Assembly: GCF_026163695.1 (NCBI RefSeq)
Contig: NZ_JAOTID010000002.1
Span: 151,511 to 215,510 of the forward strand
Direction: 5' to 3'
DNA from: Shumkonia mesophila
GTDB lineage: Bacteria; Pseudomonadota; Alphaproteobacteria; Rhodospirillales; Shumkoniaceae
DNA length: 64,000 nt
Positions within the stretch are counted from its first letter, which is position 1. Each line of letters starts with the position of its first letter. A program made the position numbers and the translations under genes. Shown here one piece after another: positions 27,618-39,671 of the stretch. The notes below the pieces were generated by a model. The model did not search any database. It worked only from the letters and a program-made list of their open reading frames with translations, and was not told where the DNA came from.

Positions 27618-28149
27618 CTTCGCCGAAATCGATGCCGCCGTCCGCCGCTGCGGCGAGGCCGACGTTCCCGCCATCGTCGAGATCATCAACGACGCGGCGG
27701 AGGCCTATCGCGGCGTCATTCCCGCCGACCGCTGGCACGATCCCTACATGCCGGAGGCCGAACTGCGCCACGAGATCGAAGACGGCGTCGTCTTCTGGGG
27801 CTGCGAGGCCGAGGGAAGGCTGCTTGGCGTCATGGGATTGCAGAACGTCAAGGACGTCACCCTGGTGCGCCACGCCTATGTGCGCACCCGCGCCCGGCGG
27901 CAAGGCATCGGCGGCCGCCTGATGAAGGCCCTCTATGCGACGACCGAGCGGCCGACCCTGATCGGCACCTGGGCGGCCGCCACGTGGGCCATCGATTTCT
28001 ACAGGCGGCACGGATTTAAGCCGGTGGACCGCGAAACCAAGGACCGCCTGCTCAAGACCTATTGGTCGATCCCCGCCCGCCAGGTCGATACCTCGGTGGT
28101 CCTGGCCGACGAGCGGTGGTGGCGGAAGGCCGGGCGAAGCAACGGCTGA
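27610..28149 (+). CDS. GNAT-family N-acetyltransferase
   Basis: 179 residues from a GTG inside the galM end. The acetyl-CoA pyrophosphate-binding motif is ARRQGIGGRLMKAL, and the C-terminal beta-bulge region is WAIDFYRRHGFKPVDR, both typical GNAT. The N-terminus (VPAIVEIINDAAEAYRGVIP) resembles small-molecule acetyltransferases more than ribosomal RimI types. Acceptor unknown. Translationally coupled to galM; converges with motB at its end. Confidence 0.88.
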   Translation: MTDFAEIDAAVRRCGEADVPAIVEIINDAAEAYRGVIPADRWHDPYMPEAELRHEIEDGVVFWGCEAEGRLLGVMGLQNVKDVTLVRHAYVRTRARRQGIGGRLMKALYATTERPTLIGTWAAATWAIDFYRRHGFKPVDRETKDRLLKTYWSIPARQVDTSVVLADERWWRKAGRSNG

Positions 28150-28150
28150 G

Positions 28151-28867
28151 CTACTGCTTGTCGACGGGGATTTCCAGCGCGATCTCGACGCGGCGGTTGC
28201 GCGCCCGGTTCTCCGGCGAATCGTTGGGAAGCAGCGGCTGGCTGTCGGCGGCACCCTGGACGATGACGCGTTTTGCATCGATCTGGTCGGCCAGCAGGTA
28301 GTGGGCGACCGATACCGCGCGCGCCGCCGAAAGATCCCAGTTGGAGCGGAACCGCTCGGTCGAAATCGGCACGTCGTCGGTGTGCCCGGAGATGAAGATG
28401 CGGCCGTTGGCGCTCTTCAGGACCTCGCCGATGCGGCCCAGCGACGGCATGAATTCCGGCGCCAGATCGGCGGTGCCCGACGCGAAGGCGGCGCTGCCGG
28501 GGAAGCGGATGATGACCAGGTTGTCCTTCACCTCGAGATCGATGATGGACAGCAGGATTTCCTTGGCCATCACCTTCTTGATCTGCACCAGGACGCGGTT
28601 TTCCTCGGCCCGGCGCGGGTCGGTCTTGAAGGGGTTCAACGTGATGATGTTGGGCGTCGGCGGCGCCGTGAAGTCGGTCGGCGTCTTGGAGACGCCGAAG
28701 GCCTGGTTGATGGGGCCGGCGTTCTTGCGGAACTGGTTGCTGTCGACCTTGGCGAACGACAGGATGAGGATGAACAGGCACAGCAGCAGCGACATCATGT
28801 CGGCGAAGGTGACCATCCAGCCCGGAGAGCCCTTTGTGATGCGCTGCCGGGGCTTGGGGTCGCTCAT
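28151..28867 (-). CDS. motB: Flagellar motor stator protein MotB/PomB
   Basis: 238 residues. One membrane helix (about 19-39) carries the ion-binding Asp23 in TFADMMSLLLCLF. A plug/linker region follows, then the OmpA-type peptidoglycan-binding domain with IFISGHTDDVPI and NRRVEIAL. It anchors the stator to the cell wall. It overlaps motA by 4 bp. Whether it uses protons or sodium cannot be decided from the sequence; the short N-terminus and MotA type look PomAB-like. Confidence 0.94.
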   Translation of the reverse strand: MSDPKPRQRITKGSPGWMVTFADMMSLLLCLFILILSFAKVDSNQFRKNAGPINQAFGVSKTPTDFTAPPTPNIITLNPFKTDPRRAEENRVLVQIKKVMAKEILLSIIDLEVKDNLVIIRFPGSAAFASGTADLAPEFMPSLGRIGEVLKSANGRIFISGHTDDVPISTERFRSNWDLSAARAVSVAHYLLADQIDAKRVIVQGAADSQPLLPNDSPENRARNRRVEIALEIPVDKQ

Positions 28868-29676
28868 TTGCTGAGGTCCGTCGCCCGCCGGCTGGGAGCG
28901 CCGGAACGGGCTTCCTGTTCCTGCTGGCGGTGCCGCTGCTTCTCGGGCAGGTAGGCCTCGAGAATTTCGACCAGGATTGTCGGGTTCTGCTTCTCATGGA
29001 TCTGGGCGACGCTTTCCATGATCAGCAGGCGGTTGTCGCGCTCCTGCTCGATCTTGGCCATCAGCTTCTCGGCGATGGGCAGGGCCACCAGATGGGCGAT
29101 CAGCACGCCGTAGAGGGTGGTCAAAAGGGCCACCGCCATCGCGGCGCCGATGGAGGAGGGATCGGACATCTGGCTCAGCATCTGGATCAGGCCGACCAGG
29201 GTCCCGAACATGCCGAAGGCGGGTGCCGAATCGCCGATCGCCATGAACACCTTGGCGCCCACCTCCTGGCGCTGGATGGCCAGGTCCATTTCCTTGGTCA
29301 GCATCTTGCGGATGAAGTCGATATCGCGGCCGTCGGCGCACAGCTGGATGCCCTTCTTGAAGAAGGAGTTGGCGATGCGCAGTTTCTCCAGCTTGGCCAG
29401 GCCGGATTTACGGGCCTGCTTGGTGAGCTTGATGGCGAGGTCGATCAGTTCGCGCGGATTGTCGGCTTCGTTGATGAAGGCGGCGCGAATGCCGACCGTG
29501 AAGGCGATCAGCACGCTGACCATCGGAAACTTGATGAGGGTCGCCGCCATGGTTCCGCCGATGACGATGAGGATACTGGGCAGATTGACGAAGATATGCA
29601 GATCCGAACCGGTCATGATCGCCAGCGTCACGACGGTGATGCCGATGATGAGGCCGAGGATGGTGGTGAAATCCAC
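28864..29676 (-). CDS. motA: Flagellar motor stator protein MotA/PomA
   Basis: 270 residues. Four membrane helices (roughly 4-22, 30-50, 150-170, 180-200) with a large cytoplasmic loop containing charged residues for rotor contact (RKSGLAKLEKL). The TM3-TM4 signature GDSAPAFGMFGTLVGLIQML and the following MAVALLTTLYGVLIAHL match PomA-class stators. Forms the 5:2 stator unit with MotB. It lies between motB and the receiver-like gene, all on one strand, with 14 bp from the latter. Confidence 0.95.
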   Translation of the reverse strand: MDFTTILGLIIGITVVTLAIMTGSDLHIFVNLPSILIVIGGTMAATLIKFPMVSVLIAFTVGIRAAFINEADNPRELIDLAIKLTKQARKSGLAKLEKLRIANSFFKKGIQLCADGRDIDFIRKMLTKEMDLAIQRQEVGAKVFMAIGDSAPAFGMFGTLVGLIQMLSQMSDPSSIGAAMAVALLTTLYGVLIAHLVALPIAEKLMAKIEQERDNRLLIMESVAQIHEKQNPTILVEILEAYLPEKQRHRQQEQEARSGAPSRRATDLSK

Positions 29677-29690
29677 GTCTGTCCTTCCGA

Positions 29691-30575
29691 TCAGCCGCCA
29701 AGGGCCGCGGCGGCAAACCCCTTCATGACTGCCTGGGCGGCGTCCAGCAACTGGTTGAGTTCCTTCGTCGAGGGAACGCCGGTCCGCTTATGGACGATCT
29801 TGGCGACCGAAACCAGCCGGCCGCAGGACGCCACGATGGCATCGAAGTGGGTACCTTTCACCCGGCGGGCGATGTCGTCGGCGACGAACATCAGTTCTTC
29901 GAGGAAGGTGCGCACCTTCTCGTCGACGCCGTCGACCATCATGTCCGGGCCGACGCGGTTGATCAGGATGCCCACCTTTTCGACATGCCGCTGCAGTTTC
30001 TCGATGTTGATCTCGTTCATCGTCTTGGCAACGGCCCGCGCCATGGCGTTGGCCTCGTAGGTTCCGGCTGCCTTGTCGCGCAGGGAATTGGGGACCTCGA
30101 TCAGCGGGATCAACGACTTGCGGCCCTCGCCAGCCCGCCGGTCGGGACCGACGTAGTCGCTGGTGACGACGAAGGGCAGCCGCGCCTTGGTCAACTGTTC
30201 CAGGCTTTTCAGCAGGTTGACGGCGGCGAGCGGCAACGTCACGAAGTCGTCGGCGCCGTGGCGCATGATGAAGCCGACGTCGGACCCGTTCCGGTCGGCG
30301 CCGAAGATGACGATGCCAAGGAACGGATTGCCGCCGGCCTCGCCGTGGCGGATGGCGGTCAACAGATCGTTCACATTGCCGTCGGGCCAAACGCTGTCGA
30401 GGACCAGGAGATCGAACGCCGTCTCGCGGAGAAGCTTATGGCCCTGGGCCAGCGACCCGGCTTGCCAGACGTGGGCGAAGCCCAATTCCTTGAGGGCGGT
30501 TTCGGCTTCAACCGTGACGGCACGCGACGGAGCGACGACGAGCGCTGTCGCACTCTCGAAATTGGGGGTCGTCAT
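29691..30575 (-). CDS. Degenerate receiver-domain protein upstream of motAB
   Basis: 294 residues. Residues ~8-130 follow a CheY-like alpha/beta pattern with Asp60 at the phosphoacceptor place (LLVLDSVWPDG). However, the acidic pair after strand 1 is replaced (ALVVAPSRAV) and the Lys after strand 5 is missing (FVTLPLA), so normal phosphorylation is doubtful. A motif YVGPDRR (141-147) follows, then a ~145-residue mainly helical C-terminal region with no domain I recognise. The gap to motA is only 14 bp, so it is probably an operon partner; a role in motor control is inference. No DNA-binding domain is visible. Confidence 0.8.
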   Translation of the reverse strand: MTTPNFESATALVVAPSRAVTVEAETALKELGFAHVWQAGSLAQGHKLLRETAFDLLVLDSVWPDGNVNDLLTAIRHGEAGGNPFLGIVIFGADRNGSDVGFIMRHGADDFVTLPLAAVNLLKSLEQLTKARLPFVVTSDYVGPDRRAGEGRKSLIPLIEVPNSLRDKAAGTYEANAMARAVAKTMNEINIEKLQRHVEKVGILINRVGPDMMVDGVDEKVRTFLEELMFVADDIARRVKGTHFDAIVASCGRLVSVAKIVHKRTGVPSTKELNQLLDAAQAVMKGFAAAALGG

Positions 30576-30750
30576 CAGGATCCGGCCATTCTTTGTTTCA
30601 GGGGTCGAATTCTAACGGAACCCGCGTTCCGTATTGTGCCGCAGCCAACGCGACGTTATGGCCATCGCGAATCTAACACCACTTGGACGCCAATTGGAAT
30701 CCCAAATTACAATCGTCGGGCGGTGAACGGCCGGAAAAGCCCCCCACCTC

Positions 30751-30764
30751 CCCCGAAACCGGGG
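30751..30764 (-). terminator. Short hairpin directly after trpE
   Basis: CCCCG-AAAC-CGGGG ends at the base next to the trpE stop codon; reading the minus strand it is followed by a G-rich stretch and then CTTTTCC. A plausible weak terminator that would end the ppiD-trpE transcript here, consistent with trpE no longer being followed by trpG. Confidence 0.45.
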
Positions 30765-32273
30765 TCAGCCGGTTTTGGCGGCGAAACGCACCGCCTCCTC
30801 GGCGGCCCGCACCAGGGCGCGGGCCTTGTTGCAGCTCTCCTGGAATTCCGCCTCGGGGTCGCTGTCGGCCACGATGCCGCCGCCGGCCTGGACATACATG
30901 CGGCCATCCTTGACCACGGCGGTGCGGAGCGCGATGCAGGTGTCCATCTCGCCGGTGGCGCCGAAATAGCCGATGCAGCCGGCGTAGACGCCACGGCGGT
31001 CGGGCTCCAGCTCGTCGATGATCTCCATGGCCCGCACCTTCGGCGCGCCGGAAACGGTGCCGGCCGGGAAGCCGGCGAACAGGGCGTCCATGGCGTCGAA
31101 GCGGGGATCGAGCCGCCCCTCGACGTTGGACACGATGTGCATGACGTGCGAGTAGCGCTCGATCATCATCTTCTCGGTGACCCGCACCGTGCCCACCTTG
31201 GCGACCCGCCCGACGTCGTTGCGCCCGAGGTCGAGCAGCATCAGGTGCTCGGCCAGTTCCTTGGGATCGGCCAGGAGATCCTCGGCCAGCGCCTTGTCCT
31301 CCTCGCGGTCCTTGCCGCGCCGGCGGGTGCCGGCGATGGGGCGGATGGTGACGGTGCCGTCGCGCATCCTGACCAGGATCTCGGGGCTCGATCCGACCAC
31401 CGAGAAGCCGCCGAAATCGAGGAAGTAAAGGAACGGCGAGGGGTTGAGGCGACGTAGCGCCCGGTAGAGGGAGAACGGCGGCAGCTTGAACGGCACCTCG
31501 AAGCGCTGCGAGAGCACCACCTGGAAGATGTCGCCGGCCAGGATGTATTCCTTGCCCTTGCGCACCATGGCGTGGAACTGCTCGCGCGGCATGTTCGACG
31601 TCGGGGCGGGGGTTTCGGCGACGTCGCCGCCGGCCTCGCGCCGGTAGGGCAGTCCGCGCCCGAAGTCGGCCACCACGTCGCCCAGCCGCTCGCGCGCCTG
31701 GTCGTAGGCGGCCTCGGCGCCGACGCCGGGGGCCGGCCGGACCGGCGTGACCACGGTGACCACGTCCTCGATGCTGTCGAAGACAGCGATCACCGTCGGG
31801 CGCAGGAACACGCCGTCGGGAACCTTCAGCACGTCGGGATTGGCTTCCGGCAGCCGCTCCACCAGCCGCACCATGTCATAGGACATATAGCCGACCAGGC
31901 CGGCCGCCATCGGCGGCAGCCCGGGCGGCAGATCGATGCGCGATTCCTCGACGACGGCGCGCAACGAGGCGATGGCGCCATCCGGACAGGGCGAGAAGGC
32001 GTCGGCGTCGAAACGGGCCCGGCAGTTGATTTCGGCGCGGTTGCCGAAGCAGCGCCAGATGAGATCGGGCTTCAGCCCGATGAAGGAGTAGCGGCCGCGA
32101 ATGGCGCCGCCCTCGACCGATTCCAGCAGGAAGCTGTTCGCCCGGCCCTCCGCCAGCTTGAGGAAGGCCGATACCGGGGTCTCCAGGTCGGCGACCAGCG
32201 TCGTCCACACCACCTGGGGCCGCCCCTCGGCGTAGGCTTGCGCGAAACCATCGAAATCAGGACGAGGAATCAT
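30765..32273 (-). CDS. trpE: Anthranilate synthase component I
   Basis: 502 residues. Converts chorismate to anthranilate with ammonia from TrpG. The N-terminal region has the feedback-site element FLLESVEGG; the C-terminal chorismate-binding domain shows FQVVLSQRF, GSSPEILVRM, RPIAGTRRRG, MIERYSHVMHIVSNVEG, FPAGTVSGAPKVRAMEII and VQAGGGIVADS. Start at 32273; the longer frame upstream is out of homology. It follows ppiD by 22 bp. trpG is not adjacent but 15.7 kb downstream. Confidence 0.97.
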   Translation of the reverse strand: MIPRPDFDGFAQAYAEGRPQVVWTTLVADLETPVSAFLKLAEGRANSFLLESVEGGAIRGRYSFIGLKPDLIWRCFGNRAEINCRARFDADAFSPCPDGAIASLRAVVEESRIDLPPGLPPMAAGLVGYMSYDMVRLVERLPEANPDVLKVPDGVFLRPTVIAVFDSIEDVVTVVTPVRPAPGVGAEAAYDQARERLGDVVADFGRGLPYRREAGGDVAETPAPTSNMPREQFHAMVRKGKEYILAGDIFQVVLSQRFEVPFKLPPFSLYRALRRLNPSPFLYFLDFGGFSVVGSSPEILVRMRDGTVTIRPIAGTRRRGKDREEDKALAEDLLADPKELAEHLMLLDLGRNDVGRVAKVGTVRVTEKMMIERYSHVMHIVSNVEGRLDPRFDAMDALFAGFPAGTVSGAPKVRAMEIIDELEPDRRGVYAGCIGYFGATGEMDTCIALRTAVVKDGRMYVQAGGGIVADSDPEAEFQESCNKARALVRAAEEAVRFAAKTG

Positions 32274-32295
32274 GACCGACACGGGAGGCTGGGGG

Positions 32296-34179
32296 TTACA
32301 GGGACTCTTCAAGAGCCTGACGATTGATCTTGACCGAGAACTCCTGGCGCAAGGTCGAGGCGAAAGCGTTCTGGACGTCGCCGCGCAGGGCGCCGGCCAG
32401 GGCGCGTTCCACCGCCTGGACGCCGTTGCCGTCGGTGGCCGGATCGGCCGGCAGGATTTCCTGGAGGCGGGCGACGACATAGCCGTCGTCGCCGCGGCCG
32501 GCGGCGGCGCCGCCCACCTTGGCCTTGAACAGCTCGGTCACCACCGGGCGGGGCAGGGCCGTCGCGGCGTTCCCCGGCTGGCGGGTGAACGGCTCGGTGG
32601 TCCTGGCCTCGACCTTGAGTTCGCCGGCGATCTTGCCGATGTCCTCGCCGCCCGTCAGCCGGGCAACCAGCGCGTCGGCGGTCGCCTTGGCCTTGGCTTC
32701 CCGTTGGCTGGCCTTCCAGGCGGCGGCCACCTGGTCGCGGACCTCGTCCAGCGGCCGCAGCGCGCTCGGCGTCACCTTGTCGACATGGACGACGAAATAG
32801 GCGTCCGACCCCGCCTCGGTCACCAGGCTGTCCTGGTTTTCCGGGGTTTCGAAGGCGGTCTCCAGGAACCGGCCGCCGGCCGGCAGGTCGCCGACGGGCT
32901 GTCCCGCGGGGTCCTTGCCGGTGGCGTCGACGGCCTCGATGGTGCGCAGACGCAGGTTCAGGTTCTTCGCCGCCTCTTCCAGGGTGGCGCCGCCGCCCAG
33001 GGTGTCTTCCAGCTTGTTCGCCAGGTTGAACAGCGCGTCGACCGATTTTTCGCGCTTAAGTTCGGCGATCAGCGCCGGGCGGGCGTCGTCGATGGTGGCG
33101 CGGTGGGCCGGCGTGATCGACACCACCTGGAGGACGTGCCAGCCGAGGGGGCTCTCGATCGGCTGGCTGATCGCGCCGTCGGCCAGCGAGAAGGCGGCCT
33201 CGGCCAGCTCCTGGAGGAGCATCGAGCGGCTGACCTCGCCCAAGTCGACCGTTTCCTTGTCCAGGCCGGCGGCTTCCTTGGCCACCGTCATGAAATCGCG
33301 CCCCTCGCCCAGAAGCTGGCGGACTTCCTTGGCCTTGGCCTCGTCGGGAACGACGATCTGGCGAAGGTGGCGCGTCTCGGGCCGGTTGAATTCCTCCTGG
33401 CGCTGGGCATAGAGGTCGCCGATTTCCTGCTCGTCGACCGAAACCTCGCCCTCCAGGTCCTTGGCGCGGAAGTCGATGACGGCCAGGCGGCGGTATTCCG
33501 GGGCGGTGAACTGTTCGGCCCGCTCGCCATGGAAGGCGGCCAGCTGCTCGGCGGTCGGCTCGGCAATGTCGGTCATGGCGGCGTCGGCGACGAACAGGGT
33601 CTGGGCGACGCGCTTCTCGGCGCGGTGACGGTAGATGGCGTCCACCAGCGACTTCGGCGGCACGACGCCGGCTTCGACGGTCCCGGCCAGTTGGGCGCGC
33701 ATCAGTTCCTCGCGCAGCAGGGCGATGTAGCCCTGCTCGGAATAGCCGTTGGCCATCAGGACCTGCTGAAACTGCGAACGGCTGAATTTCCCGGTCTGGT
33801 CGGCGAAGCTGCGGTCCCTTTCGATGGCGGTGCGGATCGCCGCGTCGCTGGCGATGACGCCCAGGGCCCGGGAGCCGAGGTTATAAAGGGTTTCGTTGAC
33901 GATCCGCCCGATGGTCATGTCGGCCAGGCCCAGCGCCCGGGCCTGGTCGCGGTCCAGCTTGGTGCCGAACATGCGCTCCAGGCGGCCGACCTCGCGCAGG
34001 TATTCCCGGTTGACCTGGGCCGGCGAGATGTCGACGCCACCCACCTCGGCGACCACCTTGATGTTGGATCGGCTGCTGATGAAATCGCCGACACCCCAGG
34101 TCAGGAAGCTGAGGATCAGCAGGGCGAACAGCACCTTGATCACGATGGAGGAGGAATACTTGCGGATCGTCTCGAGCAT
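32296..34179 (-). CDS. ppiD: Peptidyl-prolyl isomerase PpiD/SurA-type periplasmic chaperone
   Basis: 627 residues. An N-terminal membrane anchor (residues ~12-33, VIKVLFALLILSFLTWGVGDF), then a SurA_N-like chaperone region, a parvulin domain in the middle (YAQRQEEFNRPETRHLRQI to LGWHVLQVVSIT), and a helical C-terminal region. It helps fold secreted and outer-membrane proteins at the periplasmic face. It is the first gene of the ppiD-trpE unit and is divergent from tpiA over 244 bp. Gene order ppiD-trpE is typical of Rhodospirillales. Confidence 0.93.
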   Translation of the reverse strand: MLETIRKYSSSIVIKVLFALLILSFLTWGVGDFISSRSNIKVVAEVGGVDISPAQVNREYLREVGRLERMFGTKLDRDQARALGLADMTIGRIVNETLYNLGSRALGVIASDAAIRTAIERDRSFADQTGKFSRSQFQQVLMANGYSEQGYIALLREELMRAQLAGTVEAGVVPPKSLVDAIYRHRAEKRVAQTLFVADAAMTDIAEPTAEQLAAFHGERAEQFTAPEYRRLAVIDFRAKDLEGEVSVDEQEIGDLYAQRQEEFNRPETRHLRQIVVPDEAKAKEVRQLLGEGRDFMTVAKEAAGLDKETVDLGEVSRSMLLQELAEAAFSLADGAISQPIESPLGWHVLQVVSITPAHRATIDDARPALIAELKREKSVDALFNLANKLEDTLGGGATLEEAAKNLNLRLRTIEAVDATGKDPAGQPVGDLPAGGRFLETAFETPENQDSLVTEAGSDAYFVVHVDKVTPSALRPLDEVRDQVAAAWKASQREAKAKATADALVARLTGGEDIGKIAGELKVEARTTEPFTRQPGNAATALPRPVVTELFKAKVGGAAAGRGDDGYVVARLQEILPADPATDGNGVQAVERALAGALRGDVQNAFASTLRQEFSVKINRQALEESL

Positions 34180-34423
34180 GGGTGGACTCTCGGGGACCGT
34201 GTTTGCCTTGTCGGGTCCGGTAAGTGGTTGGAATTCCGATCTTAGCGCGCTTTTTCCAAGGAACGCGCGGCATCATAGAAGCGGCTGGGATTGGCCGCAA
34301 CATTGGAATTTCCCAAGCCCGGCGCCGTTGCCCCGAACTGCCGCCGGCGAGGAAGCCCCTGGAGGCCGGGGACGCGGCTGTGCTAAAGAGTCGCCGGAGC
34401 GACAGAGATCGGAGAAGGGGATC

Positions 34424-35194
34424 ATGGCCAAAGGACGGCGTTATCTGATTGCCGGCAACTGGAAGATGAACGGCTTCAAGAAGGACGGCAAGGAACTGGC
34501 CAAGGCGGTTGCCAAGCACCTGAAGGCGGCCGGCAAGGACGATCTGCCCTTCGACCTGCTGGTGTGCCCGCCGTTCACCCTGATCCGCGGGGTGGGCAAG
34601 GCGATCAAGGGCTCGGGCGTCAAGCTGGGCGCCCAGGACTGCCACGCCGCCGAGAAGGGCGCCCACACCGGCGACATCAGCGCTCCGATGCTCAAGGACC
34701 TCGGCTGCGAGTTCGTCATCGTCGGCCACTCCGAGCGGCGGACCAACCACGGCGAGAAGGATGCCGACGTCAAGGCCAAGGCCGAGGCGGCGATCGCCGC
34801 CGGGCTGACCGCCATCGTCTGCGTCGGCGAAACCCTGGAACAGCGCGACAAGCGCCAGACCCTGGCGGTCAACCGCCGGCAGGTGAAAGGTTCCCTGCCC
34901 AAGGGGGCCAACGCCAGGAATACCGTCGTCGCCTACGAACCGGTATGGGCGATCGGCACCGGACGGACGGCGACTCCCGAACAGGCCCAGGAGGTTCATG
35001 CCCTCATTCGCGCCGAGCTGGTGAAGGCGCTGGGCGAGAAGGCGGGCCAGGCGGTGCGCATCCTCTATGGCGGCTCGATGAACCCGAAGAACGCCAAGGA
35101 ACTGATGGCGCAGCCGGACGTCGACGGCGGCCTCATCGGCGGCGCCAGCCTCAAGGCCGACGATTTTTGGGCGGTGGCCCAAGGTTGCCTCTAG
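34424..35194 (+). CDS. tpiA: Triosephosphate isomerase
   Basis: 256 residues. Interconverts DHAP and glyceraldehyde-3-phosphate. The active site is complete: Lys14 in GNWKMN, His in IVGHSERR, Glu in AYEPVWAIGTG, and the phosphate loop YGGSMNPKNA. The start at 34424 has a GGAGAAGG site. It begins the plus-strand run tpiA-secG-pyrG-kdsA-eno. Confidence 0.97.
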   Translation: MAKGRRYLIAGNWKMNGFKKDGKELAKAVAKHLKAAGKDDLPFDLLVCPPFTLIRGVGKAIKGSGVKLGAQDCHAAEKGAHTGDISAPMLKDLGCEFVIVGHSERRTNHGEKDADVKAKAEAAIAAGLTAIVCVGETLEQRDKRQTLAVNRRQVKGSLPKGANARNTVVAYEPVWAIGTGRTATPEQAQEVHALIRAELVKALGEKAGQAVRILYGGSMNPKNAKELMAQPDVDGGLIGGASLKADDFWAVAQGCL

Positions 35195-35284
35195 CCATCC
35201 GCGGCGCAAGCGATTAAAAAACGCGGCAGCGGTTTCCGGGCGCGCCGGCGTGCCCCGGCCCGGCGGCCAGAATTGGAAGATGTC

Positions 35285-35611
35285 ATGCTAACGGTCATTC
35301 TCGTCATTCACCTGCTTATCGCCATCGCGCTGGTCGGCGCCGTATTGCTGCAACGCAGCGAAGGCGGCGCGCTCGGCATGGGCGGCGGCATGGGCGGTTT
35401 CATGACAGGCCGGGCCACCGCCAACCTGCTGACCCGGGTGACGGGCGTCCTGGCGGCCGGTTTCATGGTGACCAGCCTGGTGCTGGCCCTGATGTCGACG
35501 GCGGGCCGCGAGAAGGGCTCGATCCTCGATGCGCCTCCTGCGGCAACGGCGCCGGCGGCGCCCGAGCAACCCGCCAAGCCGGCGGAACCCGCGGCGCCCC
35601 TGGCGAAATAG
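35285..35611 (+). CDS. secG: Preprotein translocase subunit SecG
   Basis: 108 residues. Two membrane helices (about 3-20 and 52-72) separated by the Gly-rich cytoplasmic loop LGMGGGMGGFMTGR, then an Ala/Pro-rich tail. Part of SecYEG; it assists SecA-driven export. Start at ATG 35285; a TTG 12 bp upstream is in frame but weaker. Conserved place between tpiA and pyrG. Confidence 0.93.
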   Translation: MLTVILVIHLLIAIALVGAVLLQRSEGGALGMGGGMGGFMTGRATANLLTRVTGVLAAGFMVTSLVLALMSTAGREKGSILDAPPAATAPAAPEQPAKPAEPAAPLAK

Positions 35612-35625
35612 GGGCCGGGCGGTGA

Positions 35626-37335
<1,710 letters not shown>

Positions 37336-37347
37336 GCCAACTGCCCG

Positions 37348-38190
37348 ATGCCCGAACCGCGCCATGTGTCCATCGGCCCCGTCACCGTCGGCAACGACCT
37401 GCCGCTGACGCTGCTGGCCGGTCCGTGCGCCATGGAAAGCCGCGCCCACGCCATCGAGGTGGCCGGCGCCCTGGTGGCGATGGCGGCCAAGCTGGGCGTC
37501 GGACTGATCTACAAAAGCTCGTTCGACAAGGCCAACCGCACCAGCGTCAACAGTCCGCGCGGCATCGGCATGGAGGCGGCGCTGGCGGTCTTCGCCGAGA
37601 TCCGCGAGCGCTTCGGCTGCCCGGTCGTCACCGACGTCCACGAGGCGGCGCAGTGCGCCCCGGTGGCCGAGGTGGTGGACGTGCTGCAAATCCCGGCATT
37701 TCTTTGCCGGCAGACCGACCTGCTGGTGGCCGCCGCCGCCACCGGGCGCGCCGTCAACGTCAAGAAGGGGCAGTTCCTGGCGCCCTGGGACATGGCCCAG
37801 GTGGTGGCCAAGCTGGAGGGCGCCGGAAACCGCAACATTCTTCTCACCGAACGCGGCGCCAGCTTCGGCTACAACACGCTCGTGACCGACATGCGCGCGT
37901 TGCCCATCATGGCCCGGACCGGCTGCCCGGTGGTGTTCGACGCCACCCATTCGGTGCAGCAGCCGGGCGGCCAGGGCGCGACCTCGGGCGGCCAGCGCGA
38001 GTTCGCGCCCGTGCTGGCCCGCGCGGCGGTGGCGGTGGGCGTGGCCGCCGTCTTCATCGAAACCCATCCCGACCCGGACGCGGCGCCGAGCGACGGGCCC
38101 AACATGATTCCATTGCACGACCTTCCCGACCTGCTTGAAACCCTGCTCGCGATGGACCGGCTGGCCAAATCCCGGCCGCTTACCGTCTAG
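37348..38190 (+). CDS. kdsA: 3-deoxy-D-manno-octulosonate 8-phosphate synthase
   Basis: 280 residues. Condenses PEP and arabinose-5-phosphate to KDO-8-phosphate for LPS core. Markers: [52 protein letters not shown] and [15 protein letters not shown]. The N-terminal AGPCAMES carries Cys where the E. coli metal-independent enzyme has Asn, so this looks like the metal-dependent class. Lies between pyrG and eno. Confidence 0.96.
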   Translation: MPEPRHVSIGPVTVGNDLPLTLLAGPCAMESRAHAIEVAGALVAMAAKLGVGLIYKSSFDKANRTSVNSPRGIGMEAALAVFAEIRERFGCPVVTDVHEAAQCAPVAEVVDVLQIPAFLCRQTDLLVAAAATGRAVNVKKGQFLAPWDMAQVVAKLEGAGNRNILLTERGASFGYNTLVTDMRALPIMARTGCPVVFDATHSVQQPGGQGATSGGQREFAPVLARAAVAVGVAAVFIETHPDPDAAPSDGPNMIPLHDLPDLLETLLAMDRLAKSRPLTV

Positions 38191-39492
<1,302 letters not shown>

Positions 39493-39519
39493 ACGCCGGC
39501 GACATCGAAAAAACGGAAA

Positions 39520-39544
39520 GGGCGGCCTCCGGGCCGCCCTTTTT
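39520..39544 (+). terminator. Rho-independent terminator after eno
   Basis: Stem GGGCGGC (39520-39526) / GCCGCCC (39533-39539), 6-base loop, followed by TTTTT; upstream A-run makes it two-way. It closes the eno transcript. Confidence 0.9.
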
Positions 39545-39671
39545 GCGTCTGGACGAGTCTTACGAACTTGTAATGGCGCGGCAAGGATACGGCAAGGCGG
39601 GGTCCCCATCTTCTGCTGCACACCGGGACGCCGAAGCGGCCCGGCAATTACAGAAGAGAGAGGAGATCACT

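Noticed and set aside
30576-30764. tRNA or small RNA between trpE and the receiver-like gene
   Set aside because: No cloverleaf or T-loop consensus; only a short hairpin next to trpE and presumed promoter sequence.
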